Counted from the stretch's first letter, positions 1-11,627 are shown. The stretch is DNA of 64,000 nt from Bretschneidera sinensis (GCA_023935145.1 CM043698.1:34195001-34259000), one strand, 5' to 3'. A program made the numbers and translations. The notes: generated from the sequence alone by a model not told the origin.

Positions 1-1571
1 TCAATTGTTTACTCTCTCTTCTTTTCACTTCTGTTTTGGTTAAAATCCTCCATTCAATTGTCATAAAAAGAAGCAAATCAAGCTGCAGCAAGTTTCCACC
101 TGGTCCGAAACCAGTTCCAATCATCGGTAACCTACTAGAACTTGGTGACAAACCCCATAAATCACTAGCTAAGCTAGCCAAAACTCATGGTCCCTTGATG
201 AGTTTGAAACTAGGCCAAGTAACCACAATAGTCATTTCCTCTAAAACATTGGCCAAACTAGTCCTGCAAAAGCATGATCTTATCTTCTCTAATCGATTCA
301 TCCCCGATGCACTCAGAGCCCGCCAATACCATGAAGCTGCATTGATTTGGTTGCCCGTTTCAACACCGTGGAGAAATCTTCGAAAAATATGCAATTCATA
401 TCTATTCAATCGTCAAAAACTTGATGCCAACCAAGAACTAAGGTGCAAGAAAGTTCAAGAACTACTCGCTGATGTTGAAGAAAGTTGCCTGGCTGGTAAG
501 GCGATAGATATTGGCGAAGTTGCTTTCAAGACCATGCTTAATTTGCTGTCCAATACCATTTTCTCTATGGATTTGGCTTCTCCAAGTTCAGATACCGCAA
601 GAGAGTTTAAAGAGATTGCGAGGGGTGTCGTTGAAGACGGAGGAAAACCCAACTTGGCAGATTACTTCCCTGTGCTTAGGAAGATCGACCCCCAAGGTTT
701 AAGGCGGCGGATGACTGTTCATATAGGTAAGCTGTTTGAGATTTTTGATAGGATGATCAATGAACGATTGCTATTAAGGAAGGCGCATGAATCAATCACA
801 ACGAATGACATTTTGGATACTCTTCTCAACATTAGTGAAGATAACAATGAAGAGCTTGATAGAAGCAATATCAAACATTTGTTGTTGGTAACTTAAAAAC
901 TTTCTTTTCCACTCTTGCTCTCTTTATCCATTTATTGTTATGTAGTTGATTTGGCTTCTGCTAACTAAACAATTAGCTAACAGGATCTATTTGTTGCGGG
1001 GACTGATACAACTTCAAGCACATTGGAGTGGGCAATGACAGAATTACTCCACAATCCAAAGACTTTATCAAAAGCCCGAGCAGAGCTCGAGAAAAATATA
1101 GGCAAAGGAAACCTGGTTGAGGAATCGAATATTGCACGTTTACCTTACTTGCAAGCAGTCGTTAAAGAGACCTTTCGGTTGCACCCTGCAGCTCCCTTTT
1201 TACTTCCCCGCAAAGCTGGAGCAGAAGTGGAAATATGTGGCTTCACCATCCCAAAGGATTCGCAGGTGCTAGTTAATGTTTGGGCTATAGGAAGAGACCC
1301 AAGCATATGGGAGAATCCAGACTCTTTCGTGCCAGAGAGGTTTTTGGGTTCAAATACTGATGTTAAAGGCAGGGATTTCGAGCTCATTCCATTTGGTGCA
1401 GGGCGACGAATATGTCCTGGTTTGCCATTGGCAATAAGAATGGTGCATTTAGTGTTGGCATCTCTTGTTCACTCCTTTGATTGGAAGCTTGAGGACATGG
1501 ACGTTGAAGAACTGTTTGGACTCACCTTACAGAAAGCTAAACCCTTGCAAGCTATACCCATGTTTCAATAA
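1..1571 (+). CDS. CYP76-type cytochrome P450, copy 1 (5' end off window)
   Basis: Two exons, 1-887 and 984-1571, flank a 96-bp GT-AG intron in phase 0. Codons run in frame from base 3. By comparison with the complete copy at 33422, only about 13 bases of coding sequence, including the ATG, are missing, which gives a protein of about 495 residues, normal for a P450. Visible P450 features are the proline hinge (PPGPKP), C-helix WRNLR, I-helix AGTDTTS, ExxR (ETFR), PERF, and the heme loop [11 protein letters not shown] with Cys at about residue 444. The CYP76 family includes ER-bound monooxygenases such as geraniol 8-hydroxylases, acting with NADPH-P450 reductase on monoterpenoids and other small substrates. 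The actual substrate cannot be read from sequence. No stop or frameshift is seen. Its last 240 coding bases are nearly identical to the other copies, unlike the rest of the gene. Confidence 0.9.
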
Positions 1572-1606
1572 TTGAAATTTACTAGTCTATATTGTCTATG
1601 TTATTC

Positions 1607-1612
1607 AATAAA
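1607..1612 (+). terminator. AATAAA polyadenylation signal of P450 copy 1
   Basis: AATAAA lies 36 bases after the stop codon, in a 3' UTR also shared by the 33-kb copy. Confidence 0.55.
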
Positions 1613-1862
1613 ATGTCCAGAGACATTATACGGCCCGAATTATCTTGACATAACCGTTTCTTTTAAGTCTTCTATTTTAGCGACCTCTCCATAAACTAAA
1701 AAATAATAATAATTTAAGCATCCATTTGATTTCTAAATGTTCATGTTGTTATTTAGGCAACACTGAAATAATAAATCATATTTTTGTTTAGAATATTCTT
1801 GCTAATACGATTTTAAATTATTTAAATGTTAGACTTATGTTAATCATGTTCATTCCATTTAT

Positions 1863-1970
1863 AAGCACATCTAACTTGAGGGCAGACGAATACAGTCGAA
1901 TACAATCCATAGCTTTAAAACAAAAAACGATTTTATTGTTTTATATTTTTAGTGATTTTATCTCGTTTTA
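1863..1970 (+). repeat. Direct repeat, copy 1 of 2
   Basis: About 100 bases matching 2191-2283: both hold 'aacttgagggcagacgaata', then 'acaatccata' and 'cgattttattgttt'. This copy has an extra short duplication of 'cgaataca'. Confidence 0.6.
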
Positions 1971-2190
1971 ATCCCACGTAAACACTGAACCTTTTAAACT
2001 TGTGAGAAACTGTTATGTGAAATTAAAAAAATCTTATCCCAAATTTAATCCTTTAGCGAAACAGAGACCAATATCGTTTGAGAATTAGTGGATCTAGTGG
2101 TGTAATCTTGGCAGCAATTCTATTTTGAGTAACACTTGTACAAGTGTTCTTGTCACGTTAGCCTACCGTTATTTTTCAACGGAGTAGGTA

Positions 2191-2283
2191 TATGCACCTT
2201 TAACTTGAGGGCAGACGAATACAATCCATAACTTCAAAACTAAAAACGATTTTATTGTTTTACATTCCTAGCGATTTGATTTC
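2191..2283 (+). repeat. Direct repeat, copy 2 of 2
   Basis: Partner of 1863-1970, about 330 bases downstream, just before the proposed copia LTR. Confidence 0.6.
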
Positions 2284-2524
2284 ATTCATGCATGCATCAT
2301 AGCCACGTACATGTATCTTGATTTCATCCATGAACCCAACTGCTAGACTGGATTTGATTTTTGTGTATATTATTGTTTTGATTCTTTCCTTTGTAATATG
2401 AGATAAAATAGGAAACTTAGCATATATTACGTGATTTTTAGGATCTGGAATGATCTCTCTGCTGTATATATATTTTCATTTGTAACTTAATGGAAACATC
2501 GTTTTCACAACAACTAAATTATTA

Positions 2525-2536
2525 TGGTATCAGAGC
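2525..2536 (+). other. Primer-binding site TGGTATCAGAGC
   Basis: Exact match to the common plant PBS complementary to the 3' end of initiator tRNA-Met. It marks the start of the internal region of the copia element. Confidence 0.85.
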
Positions 2537-2598
2537 AGTGAAACCCATCCTGCAAAACAACTAAAACCTAGCTGTCATACCTTTTACCACCAGCTTCC

Positions 2599-5500
2599 AT
2601 GGCAAAGGATGGCGAGAGAACACCAGAGAAACACGAAGTGTCCAAGCTTCAAGCAAGCAGGTACGAAGATCCGAGTGACCCCTTCTACCTTCACCATTCG
2701 GATCAACTAGGCTTGGTCCTTGTGACTCAATTATTGACACAAGAAAACTACCTCGTCTGGAGTCATGCCATGCTCATGGCTCTCATCATCAAAAACAAAG
2801 ACGGCTTCATCGGCAGTATTATTACCAGATCTCTCTCTGGATCGGCAGGGGAGATCAAACAGTAGACTCGCTGCAACCTTCTTGTCAAGGGATGGATTCT
2901 CAATACCATCTCACCTAATATTGCACAAAGTGTGATGTACAATGATAGTGCTTTTGAGCTTTGGAACGAATTGAAGGAGCATTTTTCTCATACCAATAGC
3001 GTACATCTTTTTCATATTGAGCAAGAGATTCATGATTGTGTACAGGGAGGCATGAGCATTGGCAAATACTACACCAAACTGAAGGGCTTGTGGGATACAC
3101 GAGATGCGTTATGTCCTCCCCCACCTTGTGATGGTGACACGACAAAGAAGTTACAGGAGTATCAACAAACGCAATGAACCATAAAGTTTCTCATGGGACT
3201 TGACGGAGTCTATGCAACAGTTCGTGGACAAATCTTACTCATAGAGCCTTTGCCTGCGGTGAACAAGGTATTCTCTCTTATTATTCAAGATGAAAAACAG
3301 CCGGTTGTTTCTTCACAGGTCATGGGAAAAACACTAGATGCAGCTGCGTTTGCTGTCAAGGACAGATCACAAAACTCAAACCATCCGCCAAAGAATGCAC
3401 ACATCAAGTGCGATCTCTGCAATATCACGAGACACTCCACCGAAAATTGTCGAGCACATCTCAAGTGTGATTACTGTGGTTACAAGGGCCATACCATTAA
3501 TTTTTGTCGAAAACTAAAGAGGGCCACTTCTCATGGAGACAAAAAGGGAAACTCTAGCTTCCTTTCCAAGGCTCACTATGCTAATTCCAAACCAGATAAG
3601 GCTGAAGCATCACCATCATCATACAGTCTTACAGCAGAACAATATCATGATCTAATTGCTCTCATTGATCGGACCAAGTCAGGTAGCATGGCCAATCAAG
3701 TGAGTTCAGCCTCGACAGTGAGCAATATTTCAGGTACTGCGATTTGTGCAAACGTTTTTAGCTCAGAAACTCATTGGATCTTTGACACTGGAGCAACAGA
3801 TCACATGGTTTGCTCATCCAAACTCATGACTACCAGTACACCTATTACCAATCGTCATGTGTATTTACCAAACAATGCTCTTGCTCGTGTAACACACATA
3901 GGCACCATACAGTTTTTCGACAAATTTATACTTCACAATGTGCTGTGTGTTCCATCTTTCAAATCAAATTTAATATCAGTGGCCACTGTTACTAAGACTT
4001 CCTCCTGTTTTGCAACCTTCACTAATAACCTCTAATTTGTACAGGACCAACATTCAGGAAGATGATTGGGACGAGAACTGAGTGAAAAGAACTTTACTAC
4101 CTGGATACTCAGAAGAATGCTGGGTGCTATTCTATTTCAGCCGATGTCTCCACCAGTTCTCACCTTTGGCATAAACGCCTTGGCCACCTTTCCAATAAAA
4201 GTCTGAAAGCTCTATCTTTATTTAATAAAAGCATACACTTTTGTTCAATTGATGATTGTTCCATTTGTCCTCTTGCCAAACAAACTCGAAAATCTTTTCC
4301 TTTAAGTTCTATTAAAACAATATCACCTTTTGAACTGATACATGTTGATATTTGGGGGGGTTATCATGTTCCAACACTCAATGGGGCAAAATATTTTCTC
4401 ACCATAGTGGATGATTTTTCACGATGTACATGGGTTTATCTATTACACAAAAAATCTGAGGCACGTACTTTTCTTACTACTTTTATCAATATGGTTGAAA
4501 CACAATTTGCATCTCACATAAAGATTATTCGCAGTGACAATGGACAGGAATTTGATATCACCCAACTATTTTCTGATAAAGGAATAGCATTGATACCCCA
4601 CAACAAAACGAGGTCGTCAAACGCAAACACCATCATCTTCTTAATGTTGCCTGTGCCTTACTTTTTCAAGCTAATCTTCCTAAACAATTTTGGGGAGACA
4701 CCATCCTCACTGCCACTTACCTAATCAACCGCACACCCACACTGGTTCTTAAAGGTAAAACACCATATGAAGTCCTTTTCCACAAACCACCTACATATGA
4801 GCATCTACGTGTTTTCAGCTGCTTATGCTTTGCATCTACCCAGCATCATCGCCCCAGTAAGTTTGACACCCGCTCTATCCGATGTCTATTCCTTGGATAT
4901 CCATATGGCACTAAAGGATATCGAGTCTATGATTTAGACACAGGATGTATTTTCATCTCCCGTGATGTACTCTTCCATGAACACATTCTTCCCTATCCTA
5001 CTTCCGCTGCCACACAACCACCCATGCTTTTCCCAACATCACCTATTGTTTACGATGACACCAGGACTAGTATGGGACCTCCGTTAGCACAAGATCAGAC
5101 ATCAACACGTTGTCCAGACATTACACCCAATGCTCATGACCTAGCTACACCCGTTTCTCCAACACCTCAGACAACAGATGTCGAACCCGAACCTGACAAT
5201 GATTTGCCCTCAATCGGTTCACCTAACACCTTAAGCTCTTCTCCTCCCTTACCGCATCCTTTCCCCATACCTTCACATGAACCACGGCTGCGACGCACCA
5301 CTCATGCACCCAGCTATCTTCAATAGTACCATATTGAAGCATCTTTGCTGTCTCGGTCCCTTCTCTTGTCTCACTCAGTGTTGACTGACAACAAAGGTAT
5401 TAGTCATCCCTTATCTTAAGTTATCACTTATGATAGACTCTCAGCAACACACAGAGTTTTTGCTACCTCTATTTTAGCTGTCAAAGAACCAACATCCTTT

Positions 5501-6137
5501 GCCCAAGCCGTCCAGGACCCTAAATGGCGACATGCCATGGAGCAAGACCTTAGCGCACTCAAAGCTAATGGTACTTGGTCTCTCCAGCCTCTTCCCCCAA
5601 ACAAGAAGCTCGTTGGTTGCAAATGGGTGTACAAAATCAAGTTTAACCCTGATGGCACAATTGATTGCTACAAAGCTCGTTTGGTTGCAAAAGGCTACAA
5701 CCAAGTTGAAGGTTTCGATTATTGTGAAATATTTGCTCCCGTTGCCAAGCTTGTCACTGTACGATTCCTCCTTGCTGTGGCAGCCTCTCAGAATTGGCAT
5801 CTTCATTAACTTGATATAAACAACGCTTTCCTCCATGGTGACCTTGAGGAGGAGGTCTACATGTCTTTACCTCCCGGCTTCGGATGAAAGGGGGAGACAC
5901 GCGTATGCAAGCTACACAAGTCCTTATATGGCCTCAAGCAAGCTTCTCGTCAATGGTTTATCAAGCTGTCCAGCTCTTACACATGCGGGGTTTCATCAGT
6001 CTAAATCCGATCACTCATTATTCGTTTGAACCCGTGGTACTTTTTTTACTACCCTTCTTGTTTATGTGGATGACATTATTCTGGCTGGGAACAATTTAAG
6101 TGATATTGAAGAGATAAAAATTTGTCTAATGCAATAA
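2599..6137 (+). pseudogene. Copia gag-pol, decayed
   Basis: gag (2599 to about 3525) carries the copia capsid pattern 'DPFYLHHSDQ' and a zinc knuckle CDYCGYKGHTINFC (3466-3507). Protease has FDTGATDHM near 3784. The integrase zinc region is near 4165-4270, the core (VDIWGG, DDFSRCTWVY, SDNGQEF) at 4340-4560, and the RT at 5480-6120 ([22 protein letters not shown]-type motif near 6064). Stops or frameshifts break it near 2863, 3175, 4035, 4600, 5325, 5807 and 5885, so it cannot make a polyprotein. The gag and RT style resembles the Retrofit/Ale group, a tentative placement. Confidence 0.8.
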
Positions 6138-6218
6138 CTCACCAATGTCTTTTAACTTGAATTATTGCAGTAGACAAGTTTTTATCTCTTCAATATCACT
6201 TAAATTGTTCCCAGCCAG
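6081..6218. repeat. Inverted repeat, 57-bp arms
   Basis: Left arm 6081-6137 and right arm 6162-6218 are reverse complements with two mismatches, separated by 24 bases. The left arm is reverse-transcriptase coding sequence. The right arm is the same segment inverted, directly followed (after 2 bases) by P450 exon sequence. Confidence 0.95.
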
Positions 6219-6220
6219 AC

Positions 6221-6536
6221 ACTGATGTTAAAGGCAGGGATTTCGAGCTCATTCCATTTGGTGCAGGGCGACGAATATGTCCTGGTTTGCCATTGGCAAT
6301 AAGAATGGTGCATTTAGTGTTGGCATCTCTTGTTCACTCCTTTGATTGGAAGCTTGAGGACATGGACGTTGAAGAACTGTTTGGACTCACCTTACAGAAA
6401 GCTAAACCCTTGCAAGCTATACCCATGTTTCAATAATTGAAGTTTACTGGTCTATACTGTCTTTGTTATTGTTAACTTTTGAGTAAGGTTTATCTATCCA
6501 TGAGGTATTCAATAAAATGTCCAGAGATATTGTATA
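6221..6536 (+). pseudogene. CYP76 3'-end fragment (heme region, stop, 3' UTR)
   Basis: Bases 6221-6435 encode the last 71 residues and stop of the P450, including [11 protein letters not shown]. They look base-for-base identical to 1356-1571 of copy 1. The 3' UTR differs from copies 1 and 2: it holds about 30 extra bases before the AATAAA at 6511-6516. There is no upstream P450 sequence, so the protein cannot be made. Confidence 0.9.
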
Positions 6537-7236
6537 CAGGGTTAGCAACATGACATGAAATCTGAAATTAGCAACATGAGTAACATGGGAACCAAGTCAA
6601 GTAGTCAACCGTTAGCGACAAAGCCAAACGATTTGTGGTAGGAGTCATTTAAAATTTTAATTGATTTTTTTATTAAATTTTTTAATTGTTTCGACCGAAT
6701 TAAATTAAACATAAGTTACTATCAGTTAATTAATACTTTTTATATAAAAATAATAATTTATTGTATATTACATTATATATTTAATTGTTATATATTTATA
6801 TTTATATTTAATATATTATTAATATTAATATTAACTAATTAATTTCTTAATCGGTTAAACAGTCGAAACAGTTAAAAAAATTCAACAACCCGATTAACCA
6901 CTCGATTAACTAATTTAATATCGATTTAACTAATTAATCAAATTATTTTAGTTAAATGATTCAAAACAATTAGATTAATAAGTTAGCCAATTAGTGAACA
7001 CACTGTAAGAAAAATGTTACACCACAAAATTAATAATTTAACAACAAAATCAGTGCCATTATTTGCACAAGTTATTAGTTTCGTCGCCATTGGTTGCAAT
7101 TACTAATGCGTTGTGTTTAAGCTAACAGTTAGATTTTGACACTAGTTGATGATTGACTAAAAAATTTATAACCGTAAATCCAAGGACCATGACCAGACGA
7201 AATATGGGATGTGGGTTTTCAGTTCACGTACAGTAT
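6537..7236. other. AT-rich spacer, no gene seen
   Basis: Very AT-rich tract (6640-7000) made of TTAATTAA-like words. No ORF with recognisable content. Confidence 0.5.
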
Positions 7237-7335
7237 GATTTCAAGCTCCTTCCATTTGGTGCAGGGCGCCAAATATGTCCTGTTTATCTATCCACGAGGT
7301 ATTCAATAAAATGTCTCAGAGACATTGTATGACCC
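7237..7335 (+). pseudogene. CYP76 heme-loop sliver joined to 3' UTR
   Basis: Bases 7237-7282 match the P450 segment [15 protein letters not shown] (here DFKLLPFGAGRQICP), then jump directly to the 3' UTR words 'tttatctatcca' and 'gtattcaataaaatgtc'. Relative to 6221-6536 about 200 bases are deleted. A fourth relic of the array. Confidence 0.85.
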
Positions 7336-7655
7336 AGGTTCTCTTGGCCTAGCGGTAATTTCTGAGTTCTCCATTCAAGAAACTTGGGTCGCTCCTCCTC
7401 ATAATTAGCTAGCGAATTATGGGGATTGTCACTGAGTTCTAAACTTCTAATAGGTATTTAAAGATTACTAGAAAGTGACATTCACAAGGGCAAATCCGCA
7501 ATTCAGAACCCAAGCAACAAAAGGAGCTTACATACGAGTATATATGACCAAAAAAGATTCAAGTTCAAACTTCAAACTGTGAAACAAAATTAGAAATACA
7601 CAAGATAATAGTCACAGAACAGCTATTTGACATACGTTTGAACCCTTCTGAAGCA

Positions 7656-8968
7656 TTAAAATATCCCTTGGAATAACAGATTTGGGGAGTTCTCTACTAA
7701 GAATGGCAACAATTTCCAGCCATTGTTGGCATCTACGGCTAAATGAGTCAAATTACAAAATGTGGGCAGAGTTTTATTGTATCTCTCAAGGTATAGACAC
7801 TGCAAGAAAGATTTACATATACCATTCTATTTCAGTAAGTCCCATGTATATGCTCATTTATCAGAAACTTAATACTTAATCAAGAGGAAAAAAAGAAAGT
7901 ATTCCTCAAGAGTGTTCGAAGGTAAGCTTAGATGTCTGACATTGGAGATTGTTCTAAGAAGCTCAAATACCATGTTAGGAGCATCAGTCCCTGCGGTATC
8001 TCTACGCGATGCATGAATATTTGCTTTAAGCAAGGAATTAGATTTATCCATGATGAAATTTTCAGACTCATAATGACTAAAATTCAGGTGTTCAAGATTC
8101 GGGGCATCAATCATAATAATATATTGTACATATGGGGAACCTCCTGAGTTTTCTATGCTTAAATTCTTCAATGCAGGAGAACAAACACTATAAGCCTTCA
8201 AGTTGTCATACTCAGATCTTTCAATGCTCAAATCTTCGAGAACTGGGCAGCTAGAAATGAGCTCCCCAAGAGTACTTTCATTTTCCATGTACATAAGAAA
8301 GAGAGATGGAAGATCTTGATACTAGGTAAACAAACCAATCTAGGAACTCTAAGTATGACATCACATAGTTTCAACACCACCAACGTTTTAGATGTATAAA
8401 GGCTCATAGGCAATTCAACTAACTTATCCTCATAATTGCATGTATAAAGGCTCATAGGCAATTCAACTAACTTATCCTCATAATTGCCTATATCAAGATG
8501 TTCAACTTTGCATTTCAATGCAGCACAGATCCACGGCGTAACACGAGAAGCATCACACCTTCCCGTAAAACTTATTTTGAATTTCTGGATGTACAATGTA
8601 TCACGGAGAAGGAGAACTTTGTCCACAAAATTCATCAACTTATCATTGAAACTAGGAGTTTCATAATCATATATATAATAATCATTCAAAACCCAAGGAT
8701 CATCATCAGAACGATCATTCAAAGGTTCATCATCATAATGATCATTTAAAAAATCCATATCATCAAATTCTAAGTCGGGCACAATTGCCCAAAGGTTTTT
8801 CCTTCTCATTGGCAATATGCTGGTGCCAACAACATACTTTGTCGGAAGAAAGGAGAGAATGTGACATAAAACCGAATCAGGTAGTTTGCTTACCCTATCT
8901 TCATCATCACTAACACCTGATTCTTCCAAATGCTTTTGATTTTGAGGACTTGGAAAGCTTATGTCCAT
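7656..8968 (-). pseudogene. F-box/LRR gene, probably broken
   Basis: From the ATG at 8968 the product carries an F-box: DRVSKLPDSVLCHILSFLPT, then leucine-rich segments (LVVLKLCDVILRVPRLVCLPS, SSCPVLEDLSIE). Such proteins are substrate receptors of SCF ubiquitin ligases. A one-base deletion near 8297 shifts the frame between 'CLPSIKIFHLSF' and 'MYMENESTLGEL'. The second exon (7799-7656, after a cttgcag acceptor) encodes 'LPTFCNLTHLAV' and ends with a stop. A clear donor for it was not found, and the usual C-terminal FBD region is missing. A 16-residue duplication (8392-8487) lies in the LRR part. It could be a recent pseudogene, or a sequencing error could explain the frameshift. Confidence 0.7.
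8392..8487. repeat. Perfect 48-bp tandem duplication
   Basis: 8392-8439 and 8440-8487 are identical. In the F-box frame this repeats the 16-residue unit NYEDKLVELPMSLYTC/S in phase. Identity suggests a very recent event. Confidence 0.95.
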
Positions 8969-9222
8969 GGCTTCTGTCATACACATAAAATCATTAAAAA
9001 AAAATTAAAAAGAGAATCAAAATTTAATTTGAAAGGGTACTACAAAATATACATTGCATACACTAAAACCTCACAACGACTCATACTCAAAGGGAATTCA
9101 GAAAATTTAAACTTACTCTGGCCCGTAGTTGCAGTATCCATGGTTTCTGTTATACACATGAAAACAGAAAATTAAGAAAACAAAAACAGAGTCAAATTTT
9201 TAAGGTAATGGGTTATCAAAAC
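8965..9222. repeat. Duplicated F-box leader segment
   Basis: 8965-9048 and 9138-9222 are diverged direct copies (both begin 'ccatgg', then 'ttctgt', 'atacacat', and 'gagtcaaa' or 'gaatcaaa'). They cover the start codon and 5' leader, so a second upstream ATG context exists on the minus strand. Confidence 0.55.
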
Positions 9223-9224
9223 TT

Positions 9225-10670
9225 GCGCATTACATACAACAATTTTCACTCCAAATTGCAGTGTCCCTTTAGCAAAGGTAGAATGAAATTCAAGTTTAAT
9301 TAATGCCAAAGTGGAGAGAAACAGACAAATTATCAATGCTAAAATTCAAGAATACCCATGAATCCCATGCAGAGAATCAAACACGTATTTTGTGGATGCA
9401 AATATGAAAATCTGTATGATACATCTGTATTGTTAAAGAAGCTAAGATCATGAAAAGGACCTGATATTGGGGCTCGGCAGTCTTTGAACATGATCTGCAA
9501 GTAATGTTGATGGAGGAGGAAACTACATATTAGTAAGAAGCTTTCATGGCAGAAGAGTAATCACCCACAAGCTAAGATCTGCAAGTAATGTTGTTATTTT
9601 TTGACAAAACAAAATGATTGATGTTTTAGGTTTTCCACTTTGATTTGGATTAAAAAGAAAATCAAATTTTCTTTTATTTTTTAATTAGGTTACTCTTATG
9701 AAGCTCTTTTTCACCTGTTTGACCTACCAAATCCAAATGTTGTGTGTACCAGTATTTCTTAAGGAAATTTGAAGTAAAATTATTATTTTTTTAAATTAAA
9801 AACTTGACTTTCAACCCTTCATAGATATCACCTGATATATTTATCAATCACTACTTTGAGTTGCCATAGATTTTAGGGTGCTTTGAGGAAAAAAAAAACA
9901 ATTTTCCTTAAGTAAATTTTTATTTTTGATGGTAAAAATAAAAAAAAAATGATTTTATCATTAAATATATGTATTTAATATCAAAAGTAAAAAATTTATC
10001 ACCAAATAAATGTGTTTACCATAAAAATAAAAATAAAGTTTAAAGGGATCGTAGTACCCCTAGAGAAGCGAGACTTGTCAATCACACAAATTATAACAGA
10101 AAGAAAAGAAAACAAGATTTACCCAAGTTCACCCAAGAGTAGGGTTACATCCGACCATAACTTTCTTATTATCAACCTCACAAATCTCTTTGTTACAATA
10201 TATGCTCAGTACATAAAGAGTATTTATATGCAACTTAAAACGTCCTAATTATGGTTTAATTAGGTTTCCGTTTTGTTGCAGAACTACGGCTCTTCATGTA
10301 TCCAAGCTCAAATCGTCAAGCACAAAATCATGCCCAACTCATATACATGACCCCAAAGTTTAGGGTGCACTACCTCCTAATCCTTGCTTGCTTTTCAAGG
10401 AGCGAGACTACCACCTGCTCATTAGAGAGCGGGATCTCATGTTCGTCTAGGGTTCTATAAATCTGATCCCGTAAAATATGCACAAACTCTAATAAATTAA
10501 TTAATTACTAATAAGTAAAAAATGATTTCATTAGACATATTAACATTGTCTTAAGAAAGGTTTGACATGTACAATTGATAGACGTAGCTAGCATTTTAAT
10601 GCTACTAACCCAAAAATTTCTATGACCGAGAAAAGTAGCATATTAAATTTTTTAGCACCTTCCACTTCAT

Positions 10671-10672
<2 letters not shown>
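9225..10672. other. Intergenic, no gene recognised
   Basis: AT-rich. Bases 10070-10340 look like the leader of a retroelement read in antisense ('cccaagttcaccc', 'ctcacaaatctct', 'agtatttata') and resemble 50155-50330. Otherwise nothing supported. Confidence 0.4.

Positions 10673-10674
<2 letters not shown>

Positions 10675-10717
<43 letters not shown>
10675..10717. repeat. (AT)n microsatellite
   Basis: About 21 uninterrupted AT units. A second run lies at 11631-11662. Confidence 0.95.
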
Positions 10718-10720
<3 letters not shown>

Positions 10721-10872
10721 AGTTCATCAAAATATTGATATTGTGCTAAGTTATTATTTTAATGTAACAATAAGCCCTCGTTTAAAAAAAAAAAATAAGA
10801 AGGAGAAGAGAGGAGATATATCATTTATGTTAAGAGTTTTTATTGGTTGCATCATGGCAATGAGACACTTAC

Positions 10873-11028
10873 ATCAGCCAGCCACTGCGGCTTGAATATA
10901 TCTGCAACACTTTGGACTCTGGCCCATTCTTTGGCAGCAGGTCCGTAACTCTGTATAGTGTTTCCTCCTATTTTAGCAGCATCATTTAGTTGCAGCCAAA
11001 CCATCATATATAGTTGCTCTAAGGTTTT
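10873..11028 (-). pseudogene. Possible orphan exon, not identified
   Basis: The minus strand reads open through 'LNDAAKIGGNTIQSYGPAAK' and 'EWARVQSVADIFKPQWLAD', and the next bases are a perfect plant donor, GTAAGT (10872-10867). Composition is protein-like, unlike the AT-rich flanks. I do not recognise the family. No partner exon was found nearby, so it is probably a gene relic. Confidence 0.35.
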
Positions 11029-11318
11029 TTCTTTTGGGTAGCTTCAGTAGTTAGCTGCTATACCTCACCTCTTCTAAGTTCTAACTACTGGTTTTCTCTT
11101 GATCTGACAGCATATCTAATTAAAAGTAAACCAAAATTAAAATAAACTGAGACGGTAGCTGCTTTGCTCTTTTATAGTCCCTATATGAAACGGTGCCGTA
11201 ATACTAACATGGTTTGAAATCCCAAAGGGACTGCATAGATAGATATGAAACGGTGACGTAGTTCCAACATTTTTTTTTTTGATAGATATCGCAATTCCAA
11301 CATGGGTTGATATTTAAT

Positions 11319-11627
11319 GTTGTAAATTTCGTGTCCAATAGCGTTTCAATTTAGTTATTTAAATGTAACGTTTCCGTTTCGATCCGTTTTAATAAACCTT
11401 TTTATATTTAATGGTATTTTTAAATATGTCTTTATTAAATTATATGTATTTTAAAATATTTATATAATTATAATTATAAATATAAATCATAATAAAAATA
11501 TATGTAATTTGATAGTAGGACAAAGTCTCAATTTTAATTTATATAAAAAATAAATTTACAATTAATTTTAAAATAAAAATTTAGGTATGATTAATTTGTA
11601 TATTTAAATTATAATTGTTTTATTATG

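Larger units (their letters stand above)
1640..2361. other. Intergenic spacer with short repeats
   Basis: AT-rich, no coding potential seen. Bases 1970-2150 resemble 15008-15185 (shared words such as 'gagaattagt' and 'gagtaacact'), so this is a dispersed repeat present twice in the window. Confidence 0.5.
2362..6137 (+). mobile_element. Ty1/copia element, 5' part only
   Basis: An initiator-Met-type primer-binding site at 2525-2536 is followed by gag at 2599, protease, integrase and reverse transcriptase in the copia order. A short 5' LTR is proposed at 2362-2515 (TG...CA ends, TATA-like tract), but no partner LTR exists to confirm its start. The element stops just after the RT catalytic motif. 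RNase H, polypurine tract and 3' LTR are missing, replaced by an inverted copy of the last 57 bases and then P450 exon sequence. Confidence 0.75.

Noticed and set aside
7336..7400. tRNA-like word 'ggcctagcggtaa'
   Set aside because: No full cloverleaf or A/B box pair could be assembled.
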